DNA of 15,599 nt from Pirellulales bacterium. GTDB taxonomy: Bacteria; Planctomycetota; Planctomycetia; Pirellulales; Thermoguttaceae. The stretch lies in assembly GCA_030642635.1 (NCBI GenBank), contig DAOWNK010000046.1, forward strand, positions 1-15,599, written 5' to 3'. Below the pieces are notes generated by a model. That model was not told the origin of the DNA. It was given only the letters and a program-made list of their open reading frames with translations, and ran no database searches. This document shows positions 1 through 6,314 of this stretch, piece by piece; positions within the stretch are counted from its first letter, which is position 1; each line of letters begins with the position of its first letter. A program made the translations under genes and the position numbers.

Positions 1-106
1 CCGTCGGCGACGACAATTGTAGGGTGCGTGGAACGCACCACATTGTTACAAAACAGCCGACAAAACAGGTGCGTTGTACGCACCCTACAATTGTCGTCGC
101 CGACGG
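1..106. repeat. 29-bp perfect inverted repeat with 48-nt spacer
   Basis: Bases 1-29 are the exact reverse complement of 78-106. Nested inside are two inverted copies (19-39 and 68-88) of a 21-nt palindromic unit of form GGTGCGTTNNACGCACCCTAC, which also occurs at 14770-14790. The right arm encodes the last residues (RRRRQL, then TAG) of the leftward PEP-CTERM gene. The left arm encodes the same residues and stop on the plus strand at 2-22, so a convergent paralogue may end there, but the window edge prevents a decision. The repeat could also act as a terminator for both directions. Confidence 0.9.
61..84 (-). terminator. Possible intrinsic terminator of the PEP-CTERM gene
   Basis: Read on the minus strand directly after the TAG stop, GGTGCGT and ACGCACC (84-78 and 74-68) form a 7-bp GC-rich stem with a 3-nt loop. 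It is followed by TGTTTTG. The stem is part of a dispersed repeat, so the terminator role is inferred from position and the short T-run. Confidence 0.4.
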
Positions 107-1149
107 CAACAGTAACCGACGAACCACAGCCCGCCGAGGATCAACATGGCCAGTGTGCCAGGCTCGGGGATGACGTTGATGTCGGAGGTATTCATTACCC
201 ACAACTCGTAGCCGTCCATATATGTGGCATCTGCCTCCTGATTGAAAATGCCTGTCACGTTGAATACACCCGACGGCGGCGTCATGGTGGCCAACTCCTC
301 ATTAAGGCCCAGGTGCATCGAGAACTCCAGATCGCTGTTGTCGGCGTCGATGAGCGTCAGCATTGCGTTGGCCTCCCACTTGACGGCTTCACCTTCTTTC
401 AGCCGAACATTCTGCAATGTGACCCGTTGCGACTGGTATTTCTCGCAACCTTCAACATCGTCGTACCCCAGCGGTGTTCCGTCTTCATCGGGGTCCGTGG
501 CGTTGAAAATATAGTCGGATTCATCCTTGACATTCGCAATTTGGATCGTAGTCGGACCCGGCAGTATCTGATCTCGTTCGAGAATTGTGATGTGAAAATC
601 GTATTCACTTCCGTTGTGGTGTTCCTCGTTTATATTGCGCTTTCCAGCGTAAAAAAGGGAACCGTTGGCTTCCACCTCGATTAGGTCGCCGGCACGTAAC
701 GGTTCGGTTGTCGAAGAGCCATTATAGATGGGATAATTTACCCGTAGCATTTCAGCTTCCCATTCCGCGTCTGTGTAGCTTTCTTCTTCATCTCTGTCAT
801 ACCTTTTGCCGTAGTATTGTCCCATCCATAGCGCACTTCCGCCCCAATCGTCCGTCTCGACCGATTGGATGAACACCTGCCACATGCCGCCCATCCACGC
901 CGGGGCGCCTGCGGACGTATTTAACATGTCGTCTGGATTATTGAGCACAATCCCCTTGTACGTGCCGGGCGAGAACGGGTCGCTCGTCTTGTAGCCGTTA
1001 TTACCGACCGCTTGCAAGAAACTGTGCTTGGCGTACTCGGCGTAAACGGGCGAGGTTGCACTTAGGACCAATGCCGCTACGAGGCATCCGAACAAGATCG
1101 CATGCGGGCGGGCATTTTGCAGCAGCTTCGACTGATTTGTTATTTTCAT
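85..1149 (-). CDS. Secreted PEP-CTERM sorting-domain protein
   Basis: A 354-aa exported protein of unknown function. The start is ATG at 1149, because AGGAG lies 9 nt upstream and a classic signal peptide follows at once (hydrophobic residues about 17-31, likely cut after VYA at residue 37). An in-frame upstream start at 1332 would bury the signal. The middle is acidic, aromatic-rich and probably beta-rich; I recognise no catalytic domain. The C-terminus has the full tripartite PEP-CTERM signal: VIPEPGT at about 326-332, a hydrophobic segment at about 333-346, then CCRRRRQL. In this family the tail is recognised by an exosortase, which removes it at the membrane for surface or extracellular-matrix delivery. 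No exosortase gene is in the window. The basic tail is encoded inside the inverted repeat at 78-106. Certain as PEP-CTERM, unknown as to role. Confidence 0.9.
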   Translation of the reverse strand: MKITNQSKLLQNARPHAILFGCLVAALVLSATSPVYAEYAKHSFLQAVGNNGYKTSDPFSPGTYKGIVLNNPDDMLNTSAGAPAWMGGMWQVFIQSVETDDWGGSALWMGQYYGKRYDRDEEESYTDAEWEAEMLRVNYPIYNGSSTTEPLRAGDLIEVEANGSLFYAGKRNINEEHHNGSEYDFHITILERDQILPGPTTIQIANVKDESDYIFNATDPDEDGTPLGYDDVEGCEKYQSQRVTLQNVRLKEGEAVKWEANAMLTLIDADNSDLEFSMHLGLNEELATMTPPSGVFNVTGIFNQEADATYMDGYELWVMNTSDINVIPEPGTLAMLILGGLWFVGYCCRRRRQL

Positions 1150-1201
1150 CTTTTGGGTCTCCTGAGATACTTGCGGCGCCGGGTGAGTATTACATTTTTC
1201 T

Positions 1202-1247
1202 AATACGTAATATCCACGTATTTTACCAGAGGCTTTTGCAATTGCAA
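1202..1247 (-). promoter_or_regulatory. Candidate promoter and overlapping palindrome upstream of the PEP-CTERM gene
   Basis: On the minus strand TTGCAA (1247-1242) is followed after 16 nt by TAAAAT (1225-1220), a plausible sigma-70-like pair about 70 nt before the start codon. A perfect 7-bp inverted repeat AATACGT-N7-ACGTATT (1202-1222) overlaps the -10 element and looks like an operator or hairpin. Predicted by eye only; sigma factors in this lineage may prefer other boxes. Confidence 0.35.
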
Positions 1248-1324
1248 GCTTTGTTTCGAGGAAAATTGAAAATTTCTGTAACGTCAGTACTACCAAGGAG
1301 TTGCGGCGACAAGCGGTTTGTAGT

Positions 1325-1365
1325 GACCGCATTTATGCGGTCTTGGGCAGCCCCGATGAATCGGG
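1325..1365. repeat. Double hairpin in the divergent intergenic region
   Basis: Two back-to-back palindromes lie between the divergent genes starting at 1149 and 1397: GACCGCAT-TT-ATGCGGTC (1325-1342) and CCCGAT-GA-ATCGGG (1352-1365). Both have short loops and no T-run, so they look like a REP-like dispersed element or a leader structure of the rightward gene rather than a terminator. There is no second copy in the window. Confidence 0.55.
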
Positions 1366-1396
1366 ACACCACAGTGGACTAGAATTTAGTGTGAAT

Positions 1397-2338
1397 ATGT
1401 GGAAATTGTTATTGATATATACTGTCCTGCTTACGACCGCCTCGGATGGGTCGGACTGCACGCCACCGGACTATAAGGCGGTGTTGCTGCGGGTCGTCCG
1501 AATGGACACGGCCGAGCAACAGCAATGGCTGTTGTCGTTGGAGGCGCGTCTGAATCGGGCGAACCTGTTGGTGCTCGACCCGGATGAAGCGGCCAAGGAG
1601 CAAGCCGAAATCCGCGACTTGCTGCGTAGAGAGAACATCTCGGTAACGTCGTTGCTGGAGTTGCTGCGAAAACTCGACGCGGCGGAGAAGGCAGTCGCAG
1701 ATCGTTTAATGCCGCCTGTTAAGCCGCAAGCGGCGAGATGGCCCGAGTGCGGCTACCGCTGCGAGTTGCCGTCGGCGCCGTCTCAGCCGATGATCGAGAC
1801 TACGGATCGTAACAAAACCAGCGAGCCGCGGGGTTTATCCCCGCGCAAAGTTCTGCTGCAGGACAAACCCGGTAGCTTGCCGGCAGTTTTGTCAGGGCGC
1901 CCAAGACCGGCCAGATCAATCGCACGGCCGTCGGCGGAGTTGCTTTTGTCGGCCTCTAGCGAGGCTGTTGTGTCGGTGGCGCCGACGGTCAGGGTAAACC
2001 TCGACGAACTATCCGCGCGAGTAGCCGGCTGCAACTTGACGCTCAGGGCATTGGAAGACGATCTGGACGCAACGGGACCGTGGAACGCCGACCAGTTGGC
2101 GCCGCTGGTCGAACGTTTGAATACACTCTTAAGCCGCCGGGCCGATCTGTCGGTGTTTTTGGAGATGGTTCCACTCAAGGACCGCGCTCGTGTGGGCCGC
2201 TTGGAGTCACCCAGATCGGTCGTTTCCAGGATTGGCCGGCGGATTTCTGATGCACGAACGCACGCCGAACAACGTGCCGAGTTGCAGCGTCTTGATGAGT
2301 TGTCGCGGCGGTTGACGGCCATGGCATCCGGCAATTAA
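1397..2338 (+). CDS. Secreted helical protein of unknown function
   Basis: 313 aa from ATG 1397. This start is chosen because a short signal peptide (MWKLLLIYTVLLTTAS, likely cut near residue 16) follows immediately; an in-frame GTG at 1391 and a TTG at 1301 are alternatives. No clear Shine-Dalgarno is seen. After cleavage there are two charged, probably helical segments (about residues 25-105 and 205-313) separated by a Pro/Ser/Arg-rich linker. The linker coding DNA contains two palindromes also typical of intergenic repeats (1719-1734 and 1827-1845), so it may have grown by repeat insertion. The kinase gene starts 85 nt downstream on the same strand and could be cotranscribed; a periplasmic partner of that sensor is conceivable but speculative. 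No family recognised. Confidence 0.7.
   Translation: MWKLLLIYTVLLTTASDGSDCTPPDYKAVLLRVVRMDTAEQQQWLLSLEARLNRANLLVLDPDEAAKEQAEIRDLLRRENISVTSLLELLRKLDAAEKAVADRLMPPVKPQAARWPECGYRCELPSAPSQPMIETTDRNKTSEPRGLSPRKVLLQDKPGSLPAVLSGRPRPARSIARPSAELLLSASSEAVVSVAPTVRVNLDELSARVAGCNLTLRALEDDLDATGPWNADQLAPLVERLNTLLSRRADLSVFLEMVPLKDRARVGRLESPRSVVSRIGRRISDARTHAEQRAELQRLDELSRRLTAMASGN
1719..1734. repeat. REP-like palindrome inside a coding region (family A)
   Basis: TTAAGCCGCAAGCGGC matches the core of the intergenic elements at 4540-4557, 6295-6313, 10230-10246 and 10362-10378. Here it is translated in frame as VKPQAA in the 313-aa secreted protein. Confidence 0.6.
1827..1845. repeat. Hairpin palindrome inside a coding region
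   Basis: CGCGGGG-TTTAT-CCCCGCG forms a perfect 7-bp stem with a 5-nt loop, translated within the Pro/Arg-rich linker of the 313-aa protein. There is no second copy in the window, so calling it a dispersed repeat is inference. Confidence 0.45.
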
Positions 2339-2380
2339 GTCCGTGTGAAGTAAGCAAAACGTTATCCGGAAAGACCACAC

Positions 2381-2403
2381 GGCGTGCAAGCACGCCGGCT
2401 AAA
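2381..2403. repeat. REP-like hairpin (family B)
   Basis: GGCGTGC-AA-GCACGCC with tail GGCTAAA, in the 85-nt gap between the 313-aa gene and the kinase. It matches 14588-14610 except at two positions that are paired in the stem (G-C here, C-G there), so the hairpin is kept. It lacks a T-run, so cotranscription across it is possible. Confidence 0.7.
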
Positions 2404-2423
2404 CAGAAGCGGGCAGGCGAAAC

Positions 2424-4520
2424 ATGCTTCAGAGCATTAAGGAACCGATTGTACGATGGTTGCTGCTGCTGATTGCAATCTACTTCGCAACCATTGCCCT
2501 GATTTTCACCGAGTTTACCATCAGCGAGACGCACCTTCGCAAGTACCAGGACCTTGTCGCGCAGCAGCGCGCCAAAAGAGACCTGGGAATCATCATACAA
2601 AAACACCTCTTGCTGACCGACCACTACGTTCACCACATGGCGGATTCCAACGATGACAGGGAGGTCCGCATTCTTCAGAAAAAGGCGCACAGAGGATTCA
2701 AGTCCATAGAAAAGGTTCTGGCGGTTTTGTCCAACGGCGGCGTTGTAGAGGACGTTATGCCGGCCAACTTCGACAATGTCGACGAAATACGCGAGACCAT
2801 CGCATATCGGAACGGCCGGAACGATGGGATCGTCCTCGAAGTAGTAGAACTGGCCCCAAAATTGGCGGACCTGGAGATCGCAGTAAATGAATTAGCCCGA
2901 TTGGTCCTGCAACGATTGGATTCGGCAGACAACCTGAAAAACCGCGACCTCGACAACGCAATCTCTTTCCGATTGAAAACGACGTATGCGATTGTGTTGC
3001 GAGCCAGGGAATGTTCAAACAAGATATATTACGACACGTCTCGAAGACTGATTAAGATCGAAGAAGCCAGTAAAAAGGCCGCCGGGCGGATGCTGCTGGC
3101 AAGGCGCCTCACAGTGGGAGCGTCGGCCATGCTGGTCGCGATTGTCGGCATGTTAACGTTGTTCCACGTTGCACAAATCCTGGTGAAACGCAAGCAGACG
3201 GAAAAGGAACTGGAAAAACATCGCAAGCACTTGGAAGAACTTGTGAAAGAGCGCACCGCGGAGTTGGAAAATGCCGCCGATGCACTCAGAGCGGCAAACA
3301 AAACGCTGGAACAACTCAAACTTGCCGCCGAAGCCGCCAACCTGGCAAAAAGCGAATTCCTGACTAATAGGAGCCACGAAATCCGTACGCCCATGACCGC
3401 TATATTGGGATTCGTGGAATTGTTGCTGGAAAATTCCGACAATCCGGAAAACGCCGAAGCAGCAGCCATAATCAAACGAAACGCCGAGCATCTGCTGAAT
3501 CTCATCAACGATATACTCGACCTGTCTAAAATCGAGGCGGGAAAATTGGCCGTAGAACAAATCGACTGCTCGCCTCGCCGGATTCTCTCGGAGGTAATCT
3601 CCTTGATGCGCATACGGGCAAATGCAAAAAACCTGCCGCTGGAACTCGAATACGACACACCGGTGCCCGAAAGCATCCGGTCCGATCCGACCAAACTACG
3701 CCAGATTCTTATCAACCTTATGGGAAATGCTATTAAATTTACCGAAGTCGGCCGGGTGCGACTGGTCGCCAGGCTGCTGGATCGCCAAAGCGACGAGCCG
3801 AAGATGCAATTCGAGATCATAGACTCGGGCATAGGGATTTCCGAGCAACAGATCGACAGGCTCTTCAAGCCGTTCAGCCAGGCGGATACGTCCACCACGC
3901 GCAAGTTCGGCGGCAGCGGATTGGGACTGACGCTCAGCAAGCGGCTTGCCGAGATGCTCGGCGGCGAGATCAGCGTCCGCAGCACCGTCGGAAAGGGCAG
4001 CACCTTCACGGTCACCGTGGCGACCGGCCCGCTGGACGGTGTAAAGCTACTCGACAATCCAGACCAGGCCGAATTTCATGCTGAACCGGCCTGCGAGCCG
4101 ACTCCCAGGAAAGCTACCGCCGTCGATGGCCGAGTGCTGCTCGTGGAAGATGGGCCGGACAGTCAGCGGATCATCGCCTTCATGCTAAAAAAGTCTGGAG
4201 CGGACGTTACGTTAGCAGACAACGGGCAAGTCGCATGTGAATTGGCTTTGACCGCAATGGCCGAAGGCAGGCCGTTTGACGTTATACTGATGGATATGCA
4301 GATGCCCGTTATGGACGGGTACGACGCCACAAAAAAACTGCGGGCTGAAGGATACACATGGCCGATTATCGCCTTGACGGCGCACGCGATGACCGGAGAT
4401 CGGGAAAAATGCCTCGAGTGCGGCTGTGACGACTACATAATAAAACCGCTCGTCCGAGAAAAATTGATAACGCTGGTGGCGGAATGCACCACCATAAAGC
4501 CGCGACCGGTGGTCGCGTAA
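2424..4520 (+). CDS. Membrane hybrid sensor histidine kinase with receiver domain
   Basis: A 698-aa two-component sensor. ATG 2424 has GCAGG about 8 nt upstream. Domain order: transmembrane helix 1 (about 12-31), a mostly helical periplasmic sensor region of about 190 residues with no family I recognise, transmembrane helix 2 (about 229-252), a coiled coil (about 255-305), HisKA with phospho-acceptor His318 in SHEIRTP, HATPase_c with N-box Asn435 (NLMGNAIKF) and G-boxes DSGIG (467-471) and GGSGLGL (496-502), then a C-terminal receiver (about 569-690). The receiver has the acidic pair E575/D576, phospho-acceptor Asp624 (MDMQMP), Thr652 and Lys674, so it is complete. No Hpt or output domain is present, so the phosphoryl group must pass to an unlinked partner. 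The HisKA region closely resembles that of the kinase at 14846. The coding region ends in a small CGCGACC-GGT-GGTCGCG hairpin. Confidence 0.95.
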   Translation: MLQSIKEPIVRWLLLLIAIYFATIALIFTEFTISETHLRKYQDLVAQQRAKRDLGIIIQKHLLLTDHYVHHMADSNDDREVRILQKKAHRGFKSIEKVLAVLSNGGVVEDVMPANFDNVDEIRETIAYRNGRNDGIVLEVVELAPKLADLEIAVNELARLVLQRLDSADNLKNRDLDNAISFRLKTTYAIVLRARECSNKIYYDTSRRLIKIEEASKKAAGRMLLARRLTVGASAMLVAIVGMLTLFHVAQILVKRKQTEKELEKHRKHLEELVKERTAELENAADALRAANKTLEQLKLAAEAANLAKSEFLTNRSHEIRTPMTAILGFVELLLENSDNPENAEAAAIIKRNAEHLLNLINDILDLSKIEAGKLAVEQIDCSPRRILSEVISLMRIRANAKNLPLELEYDTPVPESIRSDPTKLRQILINLMGNAIKFTEVGRVRLVARLLDRQSDEPKMQFEIIDSGIGISEQQIDRLFKPFSQADTSTTRKFGGSGLGLTLSKRLAEMLGGEISVRSTVGKGSTFTVTVATGPLDGVKLLDNPDQAEFHAEPACEPTPRKATAVDGRVLLVEDGPDSQRIIAFMLKKSGADVTLADNGQVACELALTAMAEGRPFDVILMDMQMPVMDGYDATKKLRAEGYTWPIIALTAHAMTGDREKCLECGCDDYIIKPLVREKLITLVAECTTIKPRPVVA

Positions 4521-4524
4521 AAAT

Positions 4525-4557
4525 AGCCGCTTGCGGATTGCTAAGCCGCAAGCGGCT
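4525..4557. terminator. Bidirectional intrinsic terminator built from family A palindrome
   Basis: AGCCGCTTGCGG (4525-4536) pairs perfectly with CCGCAAGCGGCT (4546-4557) around a 9-nt loop, four bases after the kinase stop codon. Rightward it ends in TTTA; leftward it is followed by TATTTTT. It can therefore end the rightward kinase transcript and the leftward tRNA-Lys transcript. The right half plus loop (GCTAAGCCGCAAGCGGCT, 4540-4557) is also a member of the dispersed family A. Confidence 0.8.
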
Positions 4558-4563
4558 TTACAG

Positions 4564-4636
<73 letters not shown>

Positions 4637-4679
4637 GCAAAAGCGTAACCCCTTAGTCTCTCGTATTAGGCCGGGAACG

Positions 4680-5417
4680 TCAATCCCCGGTGAAAACACC
4701 GGCCCAGCAAACGGCGCCGGCCAACAGCCGGATGAAGTCGGGATTGCGGAAGTCGTCCGGGACGCCCAACGATGTGTAAAACACCCGGGCGCCGTGGGGA
4801 CGTCGTGTCCAGGCGACCGGCTGTACGTGTCCGGCAAAGCCACCGGTAAGCAACACCTTGCAGCCCTCGGCGATGTTCGGGTTCTTTTGTAGTGTGCCGT
4901 GCGAGCGAAACGGCCCGACTCCCGACAGTATGGGATGGCTCGCGGCGCCCTCGGCGATCTCGACCTCGGTGAACTCGTTTTGATAACAGCCGTGGTAGTC
5001 GCAGCCGAACAGTTCATTGTCCAACTCCGGGCAGTTTTCAGACGCACCGCCGGCGGTCCGCACGCCGAGCACCGCACCGCCGCGTCGGCAATAACGCTTG
5101 ATCCGATCGAGTTGCTTGCCGCCGATCGCAGGCCATCGACCGACGAGCAACAAGCAATCCGATTCCTCAAGGTTCGTAGTACACCGGCAATTGCAACACT
5201 TTTCAACGTGCTCACGGAGTATAGTCAGCAACTCATCCGTCTCGTGTATCGGCGCCTCGGAGACAATGCACACACCAAGCCGCCGCTTCGCCGAGGCGGC
5301 CGTTGCGAATCGAGCCGGGTTGCACGCCTTAAACGCGGCCAGACCGGCCGAGATACCGATCGTCTCGTGGGCCGAGTGCATGAAGAACTTGCGTTTGGAA
5401 ACAGATGATTCGGACAT
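4680..5417 (-). CDS. ThuA-like domain protein, cysteine-rich
   Basis: 245 aa with the features of the ThuA family, a class I glutamine-amidotransferase-like fold first linked to trehalose utilisation and common in planctomycetes, usually without the catalytic triad. Visible family marks: a tight-turn motif RRGGAVLGVRTAGG (111-124), EIAEGAASHPILSGVGPF (153-170) and the strongly typical end PVAWTRR-GARVFYTSLGVPDDFRNP (200-226). The N-terminus (KRKFFMHSA then a weak hydrophobic stretch to about residue 40) may be a degenerate Tat-type signal, but this is unsure. It has 13 cysteines, including CCNCRC at 74-79, which is unusual. Its ATG directly follows the purQ TAA, suggesting translational coupling. 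The substrate is unknown and a direct role in purine synthesis is not implied by the family. Confidence 0.85.
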   Translation of the reverse strand: MSESSVSKRKFFMHSAHETIGISAGLAAFKACNPARFATAASAKRRLGVCIVSEAPIHETDELLTILREHVEKCCNCRCTTNLEESDCLLLVGRWPAIGGKQLDRIKRYCRRGGAVLGVRTAGGASENCPELDNELFGCDYHGCYQNEFTEVEIAEGAASHPILSGVGPFRSHGTLQKNPNIAEGCKVLLTGGFAGHVQPVAWTRRPHGARVFYTSLGVPDDFRNPDFIRLLAGAVCWAGVFTGD

Positions 5418-6212
5418 TTACGCAAAATACTCCACGGCGTTTTTGAACACCTGCAAGCCGTCGCCCAACTCGCCGGTTTCACCACGGGTCCAGCGCGGGT
5501 GCTGCGTGGGGTCGATGTATCGCTCGGGATGCGGCATCAGCCCCAGCACCCGACCGGTCGGGTCGCACACGCCGGCCACATCGGCCGTCGAGCCGTTCGG
5601 ATTGTCCGGATACGGCACATCACCAAGCGAGCCGCGTGGCTCGTCCCCGCGCTGCGATAGGTAACGCAATACGAGTTGCTCGCCGCCGTCCAGTTGTGCA
5701 AGCACATCGGCGTCGCGCGTGACGAACTTGCCCTCGGCATGCGCCACCGGCAGGTACATCGACTCGATATCGTTCAAAAAGACGCACTTACTGCCTTTAA
5801 CGTCGAGCTGCACCCAGCGGTCCTCGAACTTGCCGGAGTCGTTCCACGTGAGCGTGGCCGGCGGTCCGTTTTGTGATTTATCGTCGAGCAACACGCCGGA
5901 TTTTATAAGCACCTGAAAACCGTTGCAGACGCCCAGTATCAGCTTGCCTTCTGCCTTGAACTCAGCCAAATGGTCGGCCAGATGGTGTTGAATCTGGTTT
6001 GCAAGTATCCGCCCGGCCGCCACGTCGTCGCCGTAGCTGAACCCGCCGGGTATGCAAAGGATTTGGAACTTTGCGAACAACCCCGGCGATTCCAGCAGCC
6101 GGTTAATGTGCAACACCTCGACCTGTCCGCCCGATTGCTCGAATGCGAACGCCGTCTCTACATCACAGTTGGTGCCGGGTGCTCGGAGGATCAGGACGTT
6201 GGGTTGTGGCAT
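5418..6212 (-). CDS. purQ: Phosphoribosylformylglycinamidine synthase, glutaminase subunit PurQ
   Basis: 264 aa. PurQ hydrolyses glutamine and channels ammonia to PurL, which converts FGAR to FGAM with ATP (fourth step of purine synthesis, cytosol). The class I amidotransferase triad is visible: nucleophile Cys96 in LGVCNGFQ, His228 and Glu230 in LMPHPER. Other family marks are RAPGTNCD near the N-terminus and the oxyanion-region PGGFSYGDD (55-63). The length is slightly above short bacterial PurQ (about 225-235 aa), with the extra residues around 185-215. ATG 6212 has no clear Shine-Dalgarno. It lies 102 nt after purL on the same strand; the gap holds a palindrome and a GC-rich stem. The stop codon abuts the ThuA-like start. 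Confidence 0.97.
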   Translation of the reverse strand: MPQPNVLILRAPGTNCDVETAFAFEQSGGQVEVLHINRLLESPGLFAKFQILCIPGGFSYGDDVAAGRILANQIQHHLADHLAEFKAEGKLILGVCNGFQVLIKSGVLLDDKSQNGPPATLTWNDSGKFEDRWVQLDVKGSKCVFLNDIESMYLPVAHAEGKFVTRDADVLAQLDGGEQLVLRYLSQRGDEPRGSLGDVPYPDNPNGSTADVAGVCDPTGRVLGLMPHPERYIDPTQHPRWTRGETGELGDGLQVFKNAVEYFA

Positions 6213-6252
6213 TGGGAGTGGTCAGGGGTTAGTTGAATTTTTGTTTTCAAAA

Positions 6253-6276
6253 GCCCCCGCACTGCGTGCGTGGGGC
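6253..6276 (-). terminator. GC-rich stem with T-run between purL and purQ
   Basis: GCCCCCGCAC (6253-6262) pairs with GTGCGTGGGGC (6266-6276), with one bulge or mismatch. On the minus strand it is followed by TTTTGAAAACAAAAA. It could reduce transcription from purL into purQ or stabilise the mRNA end. Because purL and purQ products act as one enzyme, full termination seems unlikely, and it may simply be another palindromic repeat. Confidence 0.3.
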
Positions 6277-6294
6277 ATGTTGTGGTTATGTTGT

Positions 6295-6313
6295 GCTAAG
6301 CCGCAAGCGGCTT
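6295..6313. repeat. REP-like palindrome (family A) after purL
   Basis: GCTAAGCCGCAAGCGGCTT begins the purL-purQ gap on the minus strand, 1-2 nt after the purL stop. It is identical over 18 nt to the copy at 4540-4557. The short loop would allow a 7-bp AAGCCGC/GCGGCTT stem. Confidence 0.75.
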
Positions 6314-6314
6314 T

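Noticed and set aside
28..684. 218-aa plus-strand open frame at the left end
   Set aside because: Antisense to the PEP-CTERM gene and starting within the inverted repeat; no recognisable domain.
1783..2334. 183-aa minus-strand open frame
   Set aside because: Antisense to the secreted helical protein, whose signal peptide and helical charge pattern favour the plus strand.
3029..4057. 342-aa open frame on the minus strand
   Set aside because: It lies wholly opposite the histidine kinase HisKA/ATPase region; serine-rich composition is the antisense of the kinase codons.
4640..4679. Attachment site or integrated element at the tRNA-Lys gene
   Set aside because: No integrase gene and no repeated tRNA 3' end are visible; flanking genes are ordinary chromosomal ones.
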